The notes: generated from the sequence alone by a model not told the origin. A stretch of DNA of 64,000 bases from Rhodoplanes sp. (GCF_013377085.1 NZ_JACAAX010000010.1:84240-148239), one strand, 5' to 3'; positions 43,101 to 52,898 are shown, counted from the first letter of the stretch. Made by a program: numbers and translations.

Positions 43101-45425
43101 ATGGTAAGCCCGACGCTCAGACCCGGCGATGCCGAAGCGGCCGCGCCTGCGGCCGGCCGCGGTCGAGTCCGGCACTCCCGTCCGGGCCGGCCGGCCGGGC
43201 AACACGACGGATCGTCCGCGATGGCGCGCATGCGAGAAAAGGTCGATCGGCTGGCCCGCAACGCGGCCCTGATGGTCGCGGGATCGGTGCTGATCCTGCT
43301 CGCCACCCTGGTCTATCTGATCCTGTCGTTGCGCGCCGCCCAGGCCGCCAGCCCCGACATTCTCCTGTTCGCCACGCTCGCGGCAGCCCTCACGGCCGCC
43401 TCGTGCGGCGCGCTGGCCCCGCTGGTGCGTAGCAACCGCCTGCTGCGCCAGGAGGTCGGTCGACTGGAGGAGCGCAACGAGGAGCTCGCCGACGTCCAGT
43501 GGGAGCTCAGGGAATCCGAGGAGCGGGCCCGCAGCTTCATCGAGTTGCAGGGCGACCTGATCGTCCGCCGCGCCGGCGACGGACGTGTCACCTTCGTCAA
43601 CGACGCCTTCTGCACCCTGGTGCGGCTGCCGCGCGACGACCTCCTGGAGCGCGGCTACACGCCGCTGCTGCTCGAGCAGGGCGCCGTCACGGTGCTGGAC
43701 GACGGCACGAGGGTGTACGACCAGAGGATCGCGGCCGCCGACGGGCCGCGCTGGATCGCCTGGCGCGAGGTGGTGGTGCGCACCGCCCGCGACACCGAGA
43801 CCCAGAGCGTCGGCCGCGACGTCACCGACCGGGTGACGGCGGAGCGGGCGCTCGCCGAGGCGCGCGACCAGGCCGACGCCGCCAACCGCGCCAAGAGCCG
43901 CTTCCTCGCCACCGTGTCGCACGAGATCCGCACGCCGCTGAACGGCATCCTCGGCATGGCCGACCTCCTGCTCGACACCGCGCTGTCGCCCGCGCAGGCG
44001 AACTATGCCCGCGCCGTGCAGACCTCGGGGCGCGCATTGCTGGCGCTGATCGAGGACATTCTCGATTTCGCCAAGATCGAGTCCGGCCGGGTCGAGATCG
44101 CGGCGCGGCCGTTCAGCCTCGCCGCCGTGATCGAGGATGTCGCGGAGCTGCTGGCGCCGCGCGCCCATGCCAAGAACGTCGAGATCGCCGCCTTCGTCGA
44201 CCCGATGCTGCCGGCGCTGGTGACGGGCGACGCCGAGCGCGTGCGGCAGGTGCTGCTCAATCTCGCCGGCAATGCCGTGAAATTCACCGAGACCGGCAGC
44301 GTGTCGATCGCGGCCGAGCCGGGCGCGGGTGCCGGCGAGGTCGCCATCACGGTGCGCGATACCGGCATCGGCATCGCACCCGAGGCGCTGGCGCGCATCT
44401 TCGGCGAGTTCGAGCAGGTCGACGACGGCGCCGCCCGGCGGTTCGGCGGCACCGGGCTCGGCCTCGCCATCACGCGGCGTATCGTCGAGCGCCTCGGCGG
44501 CGCCGTCACGGTGGAGAGCACGCCGGGCGAGGGCGCGAGCTTCCGGGCCGTGCTGCCCCTGCCCGCGAGCCCGACCGAGAGCGTCGCGCCCAGTCCGGAT
44601 CTCGCCGGCACCAGCGTGCTGATCGTCGCCGCCGATCCGGCGAGCGTCGCCCCGGTGGGGCGCCAGCTCGGCGCCTGGGGGGCCGGCACCCGGATCGTCT
44701 CGCCGGGCGAGGCCGACGCCGCTCTGGCGGCAGGCGGCATTGCCGCCGTGCTGGTCGACCGCACGATCGGGCTCGAGACGGCCGCCGCCCTGATGCGCGG
44801 CTGCGGCGGCACGCCGGCGCGCCGCATCCTGATGCTGCGCCCGAGCGAGCGCGGCGAGCTCGCCACCCTCGCGGCCACGGGCTTCTCGGACTATCTGGTC
44901 AAGCCGGTGCGGGCCGCCTCGCTGGCCGGACGCCTCGGCGTGCCCGCCGGCCTGGCGACCGTCGATCCGGTCGTGACGGAGCCGGTCGCCGCGGTCCGGA
45001 ACCGCCACGATTCGCCGGCCGCACGCAACGTGCTGGTCGCCGAGGACAACGAGATCAACGCCCTCCTGGTGCGGGCCATGCTGGAGCGGCTCGGCCATCG
45101 CGTCACCGTGGCGGGCGACGGCGGAGCCGCCGTCGCCGCATGGCAGCGGGCGCGCGCCGACGGCCGCCCGTTCGACCTGGTGCTGATGGACCTGCATATG
45201 CCGGGGCTCGACGGGCTCGCGGCGACCGGCCGCATCCGCGACCTGGAAGCGGACCGAGCCGACGCTCCGACCGTGATCATTGCGCTCACGGCCGACGCCT
45301 CGCCGGCCGAGCCGGAGACGTACCGCGCCGCCGGTCTCGACTCGATGCTGGTCAAGCCGCTCGACCGCGACCGCCTGGAGGCGGCGCTGACCGGTCTCGC
45401 AACGCGCGGTGCGCTGGCCGCCTGA
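43101..45425 (+). CDS. hybrid sensor histidine kinase with PAS and two receiver domains
   Basis: 774 aa. Two close membrane helices (about 57-75 and 84-106), a coiled coil, PAS about 145-245 (LIVRRAGDGRVTFVNDAFC), HisKA with H274 in ATVSHEIRTPLNGI, HATPase ([29 protein letters not shown]), a first receiver-like domain (about 503-612) that has lost the acidic pair (LIVAADPAS) but keeps VLVD and YLVKPV, and a second intact receiver (643-770) with D697 in LMDLHMPGLDG. The start at 43101 has AAGG 5 bases upstream. An alternative ATG lies at 43077. Confidence 0.92.
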   Translation: MVSPTLRPGDAEAAAPAAGRGRVRHSRPGRPAGQHDGSSAMARMREKVDRLARNAALMVAGSVLILLATLVYLILSLRAAQAASPDILLFATLAAALTAASCGALAPLVRSNRLLRQEVGRLEERNEELADVQWELRESEERARSFIELQGDLIVRRAGDGRVTFVNDAFCTLVRLPRDDLLERGYTPLLLEQGAVTVLDDGTRVYDQRIAAADGPRWIAWREVVVRTARDTETQSVGRDVTDRVTAERALAEARDQADAANRAKSRFLATVSHEIRTPLNGILGMADLLLDTALSPAQANYARAVQTSGRALLALIEDILDFAKIESGRVEIAARPFSLAAVIEDVAELLAPRAHAKNVEIAAFVDPMLPALVTGDAERVRQVLLNLAGNAVKFTETGSVSIAAEPGAGAGEVAITVRDTGIGIAPEALARIFGEFEQVDDGAARRFGGTGLGLAITRRIVERLGGAVTVESTPGEGASFRAVLPLPASPTESVAPSPDLAGTSVLIVAADPASVAPVGRQLGAWGAGTRIVSPGEADAALAAGGIAAVLVDRTIGLETAAALMRGCGGTPARRILMLRPSERGELATLAATGFSDYLVKPVRAASLAGRLGVPAGLATVDPVVTEPVAAVRNRHDSPAARNVLVAEDNEINALLVRAMLERLGHRVTVAGDGGAAVAAWQRARADGRPFDLVLMDLHMPGLDGLAATGRIRDLEADRADAPTVIIALTADASPAEPETYRAAGLDSMLVKPLDRDRLEAALTGLATRGALAA

Positions 45426-45626
45426 GCGGCCGGCCGCGCCTTCGGCTCGACAGACTCACGACAATCCGGCGCTTCCGCGCCCCGCGTCGAACCGTGCACA
45501 CGCACGGCCCGGTACAGATCCGTGTCACAAAACCGTGTCTGGTGGCATGCTTACTGGATGAACCGGCACGCGCGACCGAATCGTGCCGGTCACCAGCGCC
45601 GATCGCTGTCCTGCCGGGAGCCTTCG

Positions 45627-46571
45627 ATGCACAGCCGCCTCCGCGAGACCCCGCCGAAAGGTCTGTTCGGCCGCGTGCGCCATCCGCGCCCGGGCGCCGG
45701 CGTGCCGAAGCTCGCCGCCCTGAAAGCGTTCGGCGGCCTGCGGGTGTGGGACCCGCGGCTCAGCCGCAGCGACGAGACGCTCGGGCGGATCGGCTCGCTC
45801 GAGGTTCGGCTCGCCCACCGGGCGGCCGAGATCCGGCGGGCGCAGCGGCTGCGCTTCGACGTGTTCTATCAGGAGATGTCGGCCGTCCCCGACGCCGCCA
45901 CCATGATCGCGCGGCGTGACGTCGACCCCTACGACGCCGTCTGCGACCACCTTCTGGTGCTCGATCACGCCAAGCCGACCCGCCAGGGACCGGCCGTGGT
46001 CGGCACCTATCGGCTGCTGCGCCAGGAGCTGGCCGAACGCTGCGGCGGCTTCTACACGTCCGGCGAGTTCGACATCGCGCCGCTGATCGCCCGCCATCGG
46101 GCGCTGCGCTTCCTCGAGCTCGGCCGCTCCTGCGTGCTGCCGGCCTATCGCAACAAGCGCACGGTCGAGCTCCTGTGGCACGGCATCTGGACCTATGTGC
46201 TGCGCCACAAGGTCGACGTCATGCTGGGCTGCGCCAGCCTGGAGGGCACCGATCCGGACGCCCTGGCGCTGCCGCTGTCGTTCCTGCACCATTACGCGCC
46301 GGCCCCCGAGGCGTGGCGGGCGCGGGCGCTGACCCGGCGCTACGTGTCGCTCGACCGCATGGAGAAGGAGCGGGTCGACCCCAAGGCGGCCCTGCACGCC
46401 TTGCCGCCGCTGATCAAGGGCTATCTCCGGCTCGGCGCCGTGGTCGGCGAGGGCGCCGTGATCGACCGCCAGTTCGGCACCACCGACATTCTGGTGATCA
46501 TGCCGGTGAGCGCGATCAGCACCCGCTATATCGGCCATTTCGGCGCCGGCGCCGAGCGCCACGCCGCGTGA
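45627..46571 (+). CDS. OlsB-like GNAT acyltransferase
   Basis: 314 aa protein of the hemolysin/OlsB-type acyltransferase family (PF13444). LEVRLAHRAAEIRRAQRLRFDVFYQEM, DHLLVLDH, VVGTYRLL, FLELGRSCVLPAYRNKRTVELLWHGI and VDVMLGCASLEGTDP are the core blocks. In rhizobia OlsB transfers a 3-hydroxyacyl chain from ACP to ornithine, the first step of ornithine lipid synthesis. The partner olsA is not adjacent, so the specific role is inferred. GGAG lies 6 bases before the ATG at 45627. Confidence 0.82.
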   Translation: MHSRLRETPPKGLFGRVRHPRPGAGVPKLAALKAFGGLRVWDPRLSRSDETLGRIGSLEVRLAHRAAEIRRAQRLRFDVFYQEMSAVPDAATMIARRDVDPYDAVCDHLLVLDHAKPTRQGPAVVGTYRLLRQELAERCGGFYTSGEFDIAPLIARHRALRFLELGRSCVLPAYRNKRTVELLWHGIWTYVLRHKVDVMLGCASLEGTDPDALALPLSFLHHYAPAPEAWRARALTRRYVSLDRMEKERVDPKAALHALPPLIKGYLRLGAVVGEGAVIDRQFGTTDILVIMPVSAISTRYIGHFGAGAERHAA

Positions 46572-46583
46572 GCAATCGGGCCC

Positions 46584-46668
46584 CGTAGGGCGCAATGACC
46601 GCAGCGAATTGCGCCGCGTGAACCCGCCACGCCGACGGTGCAATTCGCCTCGCTCATTGCACCCTACG
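46584..46668. repeat. intergenic inverted repeat, GTAGGGCGCAATGA type
   Basis: Left arm 46584-46615 (CGTAGGGCGCAATGACCGC continuing to AATTGCGCC) and right arm 46637-46668 (GGTGCAATTCGC through CATTGCACCCTACG) are imperfect reverse complements around a 21-base centre. It lies between the convergent OlsB-like gene and coaA. Confidence 0.85.
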
Positions 46669-46712
46669 CGCTCGCGGCCCTTTGACCCGCGCCCCGAAGT
46701 GGCGAGAAAAAC

Positions 46713-47678
46713 TCACAATCGCCGCAGCGCGACCTCGGCGATGCGGTGGCTCTCGCTCTTCTTCAGGATCAGATCGGCGCGCTGCCGCGTCGGCAGGATG
46801 TTCTCTTCGAGGTTCACCAGGTTGATCCGCGTCCAGATGTCGGTCGCCATGGTGCTGGCTTGTTCGTCGGTCAGCCCGGAGTAGCGGCGGAAATACGACT
46901 TCGGGTCGCGGAATGCGGTGCCACGCAGCGCCAGGAAGCGCTTGACGTACCAGCGCCGCAGCACGTCCTCGTCGGCGTCGATGTAGATCGAGAAGTCGAA
47001 GAAGTCGGAGACGAACGGGATCGCCTTGCCGTCCTTGGGCGGGCGGCCGGCCTGCAGCACGTTGACGCCCTCGACGATCAGGATGTCGGGGCGGTCGATC
47101 TCGACCACGTCGTTCGGCACCACGTCGTAGACGAGATGCGAGTAGACGGGCGCCCGCACGGGCCGCCGCCCCGCCTTGATGTGCGAGAGGAAGCGCAGCA
47201 GCGCCGACAGGTCGTAGCTCTCCGGAAAGCCCTTCTTGTCCATCAGGCCTTCCTGCTCCAGCACGGCATTGGGGAACAGGAAGCCGTCGGTCGTGATCAG
47301 GTCGACCTTGGGGACGTTGGGCCAGCGCGCCAGGAGGGCCTGCAGCACGCGCGCCGTGGTCGACTTGCCGGCCGCCACCGATCCGGCGACGCCGATCACG
47401 TAGGGCACCTTGGCGTCGACCGTGTTGAGGAAGCGCTGCTGGGCGCGGAACAGGCGCTGCGTCGCCGCGACATAGAGCGACAAGAGGCGCGACAGCGGCA
47501 GGTAGATTTCCTCGATCTCGGCGATGTCGAGCCGGTCGTGCACCGAGCGCAGCCGGATCACCTCGGCCGTCTCGAGCGTCATCGGCGTGTCTTCGCGCAA
47601 CGCCGCCCATTCGTCGCGGGGGAACACCCGGTAGGGCGAGAGATTGTTGCCCGTGCGTGCCGTGACGACCTGATCCAT
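46713..47678 (-). CDS. coaA: type I pantothenate kinase
   Basis: 321 aa. First step of coenzyme A synthesis. [15 protein letters not shown] at the N terminus, Walker [49 protein letters not shown] and [22 protein letters not shown] are standard. Start uncertain: the ATG at 47678 has GGAAGG 12 bases upstream, while the ATG at 47690 touches that site and overlaps hisE. Last gene of the his operon, a common Hyphomicrobiales arrangement. Confidence 0.94.
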   Translation of the reverse strand: MDQVVTARTGNNLSPYRVFPRDEWAALREDTPMTLETAEVIRLRSVHDRLDIAEIEEIYLPLSRLLSLYVAATQRLFRAQQRFLNTVDAKVPYVIGVAGSVAAGKSTTARVLQALLARWPNVPKVDLITTDGFLFPNAVLEQEGLMDKKGFPESYDLSALLRFLSHIKAGRRPVRAPVYSHLVYDVVPNDVVEIDRPDILIVEGVNVLQAGRPPKDGKAIPFVSDFFDFSIYIDADEDVLRRWYVKRFLALRGTAFRDPKSYFRRYSGLTDEQASTMATDIWTRINLVNLEENILPTRQRADLILKKSESHRIAEVALRRL

Positions 47679-47682
47679 GACG

Positions 47683-48006
47683 TCAGACATCCTTCCGTGA
47701 GGCCTTTTCGTCGAGTCCGGATTGCGCCGTACGGGACTGCAACACCGCCTCCACGTCCGCGAGTGGAACGTCACGCGCCTTGAGCAGGACGAGGAGATGG
47801 TACAGCAGATCGGCGGCTTCGGCGATGACGCGGTCGCGGCTCTCCCCTGCGCCGGCGAGGACCACCTCGATGGCCTCCTCGCCCATTTTGCGGGCACAGT
47901 GGGCGGCCCCCCGATCGAGCAGCTTGCGGGTGTAGGAGGTCTCGGCGCTGGCGCCGGCGCGCGCCGCGACGATGGCCTCGAGGTCGTGCAGGGTGAAGGC
48001 GGTCAT
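47683..48006 (-). CDS. hisE: phosphoribosyl-ATP diphosphatase
   Basis: 107 aa MazG-like all-helical enzyme for the second step of histidine synthesis. [29 protein letters not shown] contains the EEAIE metal site, followed by [21 protein letters not shown]. It lies 40 bases after hisF and directly before coaA. hisI, its usual functional partner, is not in the window. Confidence 0.96.
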   Translation of the reverse strand: MTAFTLHDLEAIVAARAGASAETSYTRKLLDRGAAHCARKMGEEAIEVVLAGAGESRDRVIAEAADLLYHLLVLLKARDVPLADVEAVLQSRTAQSGLDEKASRKDV

Positions 48007-48046
48007 GGGCGGCCGTTGTGTCGTCTGTCGGAAGGGACCGGGCGGA

Positions 48047-48823
48047 TCACGGATCGAGCCGCATCGGCAGGCCGGCCCGCGCCATGTAGGCCTTGGCCTC
48101 CCGCACCGTGTGCTCGCCGAAATGGAAGATCGAGGCGGCCAGCACGGCGGTGGCGTGGCCGTCGCGGATGCCCTCGACCAGATGCTCGAGGCCGCCGACC
48201 CCGCCGGAGGCGATCACCGGCACCGGCACGGCGTCGGCGATGGCGCGGGTTAGCGGGATGTCGAAGCCGGCCCTGGTGCCGTCGCGGTCCATCGAGGTGA
48301 GCAGGATCTCGCCCGCCCCGAGCGCCACCACCTCCCGGGCGTAGGCGACCGCGTCGATGCCGGTCGGCTTGCGGCCGCCATGGGTGAAGATCTCCCAGCG
48401 GGCCGGCTGGTCGGGCGGCGTGACGCGCTTGGCGTCGATCGCCACCACGATGCACTGGTTGCCGAACTTCTCGGCGGCTTCCTTGACGAACTGCCGGTTG
48501 GCGACAGCGGCCGTGTTGATCGACACCTTGTCGGCCCCCGACTGCAGCAGCGCCCTGATGTCGTCGACAGTTCGCACGCCGCCGCCGACGGTGAGCGGCA
48601 TGAAGCAGGCTTCCGCCGTGCGCCGCACCACGTCCAGGATGGTGCCGCGGTTCTCGTGGCTCGCCGTGATGTCGAGGAAGCACAGCTCGTCGGCGCCGGC
48701 GGCGTCGTAGGCGATCGCCGCCTCGACCGGATCGCCGGCGTCGCGCAGGTCGACGAAGTTGACGCCCTTGACGACACGGCCGTCCTTGACGTCGAGGCAG
48801 GGAATGACGCGGACCTTGAACAT
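48047..48823 (-). CDS. hisF: imidazole glycerol phosphate synthase cyclase subunit
   Basis: 258 aa (beta-alpha)8 barrel. [21 protein letters not shown] carries the first catalytic Asp (D11), and [15 protein letters not shown] the second near residue 130. [26 protein letters not shown] and [17 protein letters not shown] line the phosphate sites. It works with HisH (glutaminase), encoded four genes upstream. A cupin gene separates it from hisA. Confidence 0.97.
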   Translation of the reverse strand: MFKVRVIPCLDVKDGRVVKGVNFVDLRDAGDPVEAAIAYDAAGADELCFLDITASHENRGTILDVVRRTAEACFMPLTVGGGVRTVDDIRALLQSGADKVSINTAAVANRQFVKEAAEKFGNQCIVVAIDAKRVTPPDQPARWEIFTHGGRKPTGIDAVAYAREVVALGAGEILLTSMDRDGTRAGFDIPLTRAIADAVPVPVIASGGVGGLEHLVEGIRDGHATAVLAASIFHFGEHTVREAKAYMARAGLPMRLDP

Positions 48824-48872
48824 CTTGGGCGGTTTTCCGTGCGGGGCGGGCGGAAACGGGCAGGGCCGCCGG

Positions 48873-49277
48873 TCAGTCGAACCACTCGTCGGCGGGGTCG
48901 AAGGCCGGGATCGGGACGTTGACGATGCGCAGCCGTCCGACCGCACGGTGGCGGCAGCCCGGCTTGATCAGCACGCTGGTATGCGGCTTGAGCGGCACGC
49001 GGTCGCCGTCGAGCTCCATAAAACCCTCGCCCTCCAGGACGAAGTAAATCTCCGTCATGGCCTTGTGGTAGTGGACCCGCGCATCGGTGGTGATGTCGGT
49101 GACATGCAGGGTGGCGACCGTGTTGTCCGGCGTCGCGAAGGCGCGGCGCGCGAAGCCGCACGGGCACGGCACCGGCGCGACGGCGTCGAGGTCGGCGACC
49201 AGATAGTTCTTCCCGGCGCCCGCGGCGGTATCGTCCGTCCGGGTGTCGCCCACCCGGGTCTCGTCCAGCACCGTCAT
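48873..49277 (-). CDS. cupin-domain protein embedded in the his operon
   Basis: 134 aa single cupin. Motif 1 reads [23 protein letters not shown], with two His and one Glu for a metal, and motif 2 reads [12 protein letters not shown] with the third His. N-terminal [13 protein letters not shown] is unusual and might be a Cys-rich patch. The start overlaps the hisA stop (ATGA), so it is co-translated with hisA. The function is unknown. Nothing in histidine synthesis requires it, so this is a guest gene or an accessory protein. Confidence 0.88.
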   Translation of the reverse strand: MTVLDETRVGDTRTDDTAAGAGKNYLVADLDAVAPVPCPCGFARRAFATPDNTVATLHVTDITTDARVHYHKAMTEIYFVLEGEGFMELDGDRVPLKPHTSVLIKPGCRHRAVGRLRIVNVPIPAFDPADEWFD

Positions 49278-50020
49278 GAGGCTGCTCCCAGGCCTGCCGC
49301 CCTGAAGATCGTCAGCGCCTTGCGGGCGTCGAGCCGCCCGTCATAAAGGGCGCGGCCGGCGATCGCACCGGCGAGCTTCTTGGCACGCGGCGCGACCAGC
49401 GTCTCGATGTCGGCCATGGAGGCGAGGCCGCCGGAGGCGATCACCGGGGTGGAGATGGCCTCGGCCAGCGCAATGGTGCCGTCGAGGTCGAGGCCGGTCA
49501 GCATGCCGTCGCGGGCGACGTCGGTGTAGACGATGGCGGCGACGCCGGCGTCCTCGAACCGGCGGGCGAGCTCCAGCGCCGGCAGGTCGGAGACCTCGGC
49601 CCAGCCTTCCACGGCGACGCGGCCGCCGCGGGCGTCGAGGCCGACCGCCACCCGGCCCGGAAAGCGCCTCGCCGCGCTCTTGACCAGCTCGGGATTGCGC
49701 ACCGCCGCCGTGCCGATGATGACCCGGGTGATGCCCTTCTCGAGCCAGCCCTCGATGGTGGCGATATCCCGGATGCCGCCGCCGAGCTGGACCGGGATCG
49801 ACACGGTCTCGAGGATGCGCTCGACCGCCGCGGCGTTGACCGGGCGGCCGGCGAAGGCGCCGTCGAGATCGACCAGATGCAGGTACTCGAAGCCGGTCTC
49901 CTCGAACACACGGGCTTGCTCGCCGGGATCGCGGTTGAAGATGGTGGCGCGCGCCATGTCGCCCTGCTCCAGGCGCACGGCGAGGCCGTCCTTCAGGTCG
50001 ATGGCGGGGAACAGGATCAC
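49274..50020 (-). CDS. hisA: ProFAR isomerase
   Basis: 248 aa (beta-alpha)8 barrel that isomerises the aminoimidazole carboxamide ribotide intermediate. [21 protein letters not shown] has the catalytic Asp near residue 8, and [14 protein letters not shown] has the second. [17 protein letters not shown] and [16 protein letters not shown] are the phosphate loops. GTG start overlapping the hisH stop (GTGA). Confidence 0.97.
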   Translation of the reverse strand: MILFPAIDLKDGLAVRLEQGDMARATIFNRDPGEQARVFEETGFEYLHLVDLDGAFAGRPVNAAAVERILETVSIPVQLGGGIRDIATIEGWLEKGITRVIIGTAAVRNPELVKSAARRFPGRVAVGLDARGGRVAVEGWAEVSDLPALELARRFEDAGVAAIVYTDVARDGMLTGLDLDGTIALAEAISTPVIASGGLASMADIETLVAPRAKKLAGAIAGRALYDGRLDARKALTIFRAAGLGAAS

Positions 50021-50667
50021 GGCGCCCACCTCAGAAAATTGGCGATCAGCGCAAGGCCGAGGCGCTGGCTCTTCTCGGGATGAAACTGAGTGCCGGCGGC
50101 GGTGCCGTGCGAAACGATCGCCGTGACGGGTCCGCCATAGTCGGCCTGGGCGACCAGGTCGCCGCGGTCGGCCGCGGCGAGGTGATAGCTGTGCACGAAA
50201 TAGGCGTGCAGCCCGTCCGGCCCGGTTTTTATGCCGTCGAGCAAGGGGTGCGACACCATCGCGTCGAGGGTGTTCCAGCCCATATGCGGGATCTTCAGGG
50301 CCGGGTCCGCCGGCGTGATGCGGTCGACCTCGCCGGCCACCCAGCCGAGGCCGTCGACCACCTCGTACTCGCGGCCGCGCTCGGCCATGAGCTGCATGCC
50401 GACGCAGATGCCGAGAAACGGCCGGCCTTTGCCGCGTACCGTCTCGTCGAGCGCCTCGACCATGCCGGCGACGGCGTCGAGGCCGCGGCGGCAGTCGGCG
50501 AAGGCGCCGACCCCGGGCAGCACGATCCGGTCGGCCGCCCGCACCACGTCGGGGTCGCTGGTCACCAGGATCGGCTGGTCCTGCCCGCTCTCGCGCGCCG
50601 CCCGCTCGAACGCCTTGGCGGCCGAGTGCAGGTTGCCGGACCCGTAGTCGACGATGGCGACCGTCAT
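50017..50667 (-). CDS. hisH: imidazole glycerol phosphate synthase glutaminase subunit
   Basis: 216 aa class I glutamine amidotransferase supplying ammonia to His[35 protein letters not shown], the nucleophile Cys in [13 protein letters not shown], and the His-Glu pair in [16 protein letters not shown] start overlapping the preceding DUF2628 gene stop (ATGA). Confidence 0.97.
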   Translation of the reverse strand: MTVAIVDYGSGNLHSAAKAFERAARESGQDQPILVTSDPDVVRAADRIVLPGVGAFADCRRGLDAVAGMVEALDETVRGKGRPFLGICVGMQLMAERGREYEVVDGLGWVAGEVDRITPADPALKIPHMGWNTLDAMVSHPLLDGIKTGPDGLHAYFVHSYHLAAADRGDLVAQADYGGPVTAIVSHGTAAGTQFHPEKSQRLGLALIANFLRWAP

Positions 50668-51167
50668 CGGCCCCCTCCCGGGAACGGGAACAGGCCGAGC
50701 ACGCCGCCGCGGCCGGACGGCCGCACCGGTGTCGGCCCGGCCGACCAGTCGACGTCGTAGGCGGGCGACGCCCCCCGGGCGAAGACCGCGGCGCGCCCGG
50801 AAAAGAAGCGCTGCTCGGCCGCCTCGCGATCGTCGGCGACGACGATGCCGGCGTCGCGCCAGCCGGCGCGCGCGAGCGTCCAGCGGCGCAGCGTGCCGGA
50901 TTCGAGCCCGACCAGCAGCGACACCAGGAGGGCCACCAGGACGCGGACGCCCGCCGGCACGCCGAGGGCCACATGGATCACCCCGAAGCCGGCCATCACC
51001 AGCGCCCAGCAAAGCAGCACCAGCCACAGCCGGTGGCGGATCATCCACAGGGGGCCGAACAGGAAGGCGCCGAGCGAGAAGCCGTCGCGCACGAACCGCA
51101 CGCGGTCGGGATCGACCGGCTGGCCGTCCGGCCGGGCAGGGGGCTCCAGCACCGCATAAACCGCCAT
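50664..51167 (-). CDS. DUF2628 domain membrane protein
   Basis: 167 aa. The N-terminal [24 protein letters not shown] is the DUF2628 signature, followed by two to three membrane helices ([36 protein letters not shown]) and a cytoplasmic tail ending in [17 protein letters not shown]. Its function is not known. Genes of this family regularly sit between hisB and hisH in Hyphomicrobiales. AAGGA lies 7 bases before the ATG, and the gene is coupled to hisH. Confidence 0.87.
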   Translation of the reverse strand: MAVYAVLEPPARPDGQPVDPDRVRFVRDGFSLGAFLFGPLWMIRHRLWLVLLCWALVMAGFGVIHVALGVPAGVRVLVALLVSLLVGLESGTLRRWTLARAGWRDAGIVVADDREAAEQRFFSGRAAVFARGASPAYDVDWSAGPTPVRPSGRGGVLGLFPFPGGGR

Positions 51168-51246
51168 GATCAGTCCTTGTGAAAGCGCACCCTCGGGCGC
51201 TGTCCATCCCGGCACGATCCGCCCGGGCCAAGCCCGGCGGGCTCGA

Positions 51247-51837
51247 TCAGCCCAGCGTTCCCTTGGTCGAGGGCACCTCGCCCTTGGCCCGCGGATCGAT
51301 CGCGATCGCGGTCCGCAGCACCCGGGCGAGCCCCTTGAAGCACGACTCCGATATATGGTGGTCGTTGTCGCCGTACAGCGTCTCGACATGCAGGGTGACG
51401 CCGGCGTTCACGGCAAACGCCTGGAACCATTCGCGCACCAGCTCGGTGTCGAAGGCACCGATCTTGTCGTGCCGGAAGGCGGTGCGAAACACCAGGAACG
51501 GCCGGCCCGAGATGTCGATCGCCACCCGGGTCAGCGCCTCGTCCATGGGCACATGGGCGTCGGCGTAGCGGGTGATGCCCTTCATGTCGCCGAGCGCCTT
51601 GCGGACCGCCTGACCGAGCGTGATGCCGACGTCCTCGGCGGTGTGGTGCTGGTCGATATGCAGGTCGCCCTTGGCGGACACCGACAGGTCGATGCGGGAA
51701 TGGCGGGCCAAAAGGTCGAGCATGTGGTCGAGGAAGCCGATTCCGGTGTCGATCGACGACGTGCCGGTGCCGTCGAGATCGAGCGCGACCTCGATATCGG
51801 TTTCCTTGGTGGTGCGCGTCAGGGTTGCGGTGCGCAT
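51247..51837 (-). CDS. hisB: imidazoleglycerol-phosphate dehydratase
   Basis: 196 aa Mn-dependent dehydratase. [48 protein letters not shown] and [18 protein letters not shown] provide the duplicated His-rich metal sites (HHxxE). First gene of the his operon seen here. It has no fused phosphatase domain, as usual outside enterobacteria. Divergent from hslV across a 364-base interval occupied by a repeat. Confidence 0.97.
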   Translation of the reverse strand: MRTATLTRTTKETDIEVALDLDGTGTSSIDTGIGFLDHMLDLLARHSRIDLSVSAKGDLHIDQHHTAEDVGITLGQAVRKALGDMKGITRYADAHVPMDEALTRVAIDISGRPFLVFRTAFRHDKIGAFDTELVREWFQAFAVNAGVTLHVETLYGDNDHHISESCFKGLARVLRTAIAIDPRAKGEVPSTKGTLG

Positions 51838-51988
51838 GCTGTACGCCTTCTGGGCCCGGACGGCCCGCCGGTCGTGGCCCGGCGCCCACGGCCCGGGCTC
51901 CGGCGCGCGCCGTCGAAACCGGGCGCCTTGTATCAGGGCCGCCGGCTTTTCGCCACTGCGGCGGGCTGCGTATCGGTTTGGTGCATCT

Positions 51989-52122
51989 TCACCCCCTGGA
52001 GGGGGAGGTCGGCGAGCGAAGCTCGCCGGGAGGGGGTGACAGCGCCGCCTGCAGGTGTTGCTTCACCCCACCCCGGTGCGCGCTGTCGCGCGCCCCGACC
52101 CTCCCCCTCCAGGGGAGGGTGA
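51989..52122. repeat. composite inverted repeat upstream of hslV
   Basis: The outer arms pair TCACCCCCTGGAGGGGGAGG (from 51989) with CCTCCCCCTCCAGGGGAGGG ending at 52122. Inside lies a small hairpin (CGGCGAG-CGAAG-CTCGCCG, about 52010-52028) and further partial copies of the CACCCC motif. It lies between the divergent hisB and hslV genes. Confidence 0.75.
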
Positions 52123-52147
52123 GAAGGGGCCGTGCCGTCGCGCCGCG

Positions 52148-52175
52148 TTGCAATGGACCCCGGCGGCTCCTAAAT
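52148..52175 (+). promoter_or_regulatory. possible heat-shock-type promoter for hslVU
   Basis: TTGCAA at 52148-52153 and CCTAAAT at 52169-52175, separated by 15-16 bases, and 26 bases before the hslV ATG. It only loosely fits alphaproteobacterial RpoH promoters. Proposed mainly because hslVU is a known heat-shock operon. Confidence 0.25.
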
Positions 52176-52201
52176 CAGGGCGTCACGAGGATTTCATCCC
52201 G

Positions 52202-52768
52202 ATGCATTCCGCCCAAAATCCTTCCGAGCCGGCGTCTTGGCACGGCACCACCATCGTCACGGTCCGCAAGGGCGGCATCGTCGCGGTCGGCGGCGACGGC
52301 CAGGTGTCGATCGGCCAGACCATCGTCAAGGCCAATGCCAAGAAGGTCCGCCGCCTCGCCAAGGGCGACGTGATCGGCGGCTTCGCCGGCGCCACCGCCG
52401 ACGCCTTCACGCTGTTCGAGCGGCTGGAGGCCAAGCTCGACCAGTATCCGGGCCAGCTCATGCGGGCCGCCGTCGAGCTGGCCAAGGACTGGCGCACCGA
52501 CCGCTATCTGCGCCGGCTGGAGGCGATGATGATCGTCGCCGACCCGAAAATCTCGCTGGTGCTGACCGGCACGGGCGACGTGCTGGAGCCGGAGAACGGC
52601 GTCGTCGGCATCGGCTCGGGCGGCAACTACGCGCTCGCCGCGGCGCGCGCCCTGATCGACACGGATCTGGACGCCGAGACCATCGTGCGCCGCTCGCTCG
52701 CCATCGCGGCGGAGATCTGCGTCTACACCAACGACAAGGTCGTGGTGGAGACGCTGCAAACCCTCTGA
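52202..52768 (+). CDS. hslV: ATP-dependent protease proteolytic subunit HslV
   Basis: 188 aa proteasome-like peptidase. A propeptide of about 15 residues ends before the catalytic Thr in [30 protein letters not shown] at the C terminus and [14 protein letters not shown] are conserved. GAGG lies 11 bases before the ATG. Paired with hslU 130 bases downstream. The gap contains a dyad repeat. Confidence 0.97.
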   Translation: MHSAQNPSEPASWHGTTIVTVRKGGIVAVGGDGQVSIGQTIVKANAKKVRRLAKGDVIGGFAGATADAFTLFERLEAKLDQYPGQLMRAAVELAKDWRTDRYLRRLEAMMIVADPKISLVLTGTGDVLEPENGVVGIGSGGNYALAAARALIDTDLDAETIVRRSLAIAAEICVYTNDKVVVETLQTL

Positions 52769-52771
52769 GCT

Positions 52772-52872
52772 GTCATTCCGGGGCGCGAGCGAAGCGCGCG
52801 AACCCGGAATCCAGCGATAGACTCCGAGCTCGCCTCTGGATTCCGGGTCCGGCTCCGCCGTCCCGGAATGAC
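52772..52872. repeat. intergenic inverted repeat between hslV and hslU
   Basis: Arms 52772-52814 and 52836-52872 pair GTCATTCCGGGGCGCGAGC through AACCCGGAATCCAG with CTGGATTCCGGGTCCGGC through CGTCCCGGAATGAC. It starts only 3 bases after the hslV stop and ends 26 bases before the hslU start, so it will form a hairpin inside the hslVU mRNA. Confidence 0.85.
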
Positions 52873-52898
52873 CAAGCCCTGAACCGAAACAGAGCCCC

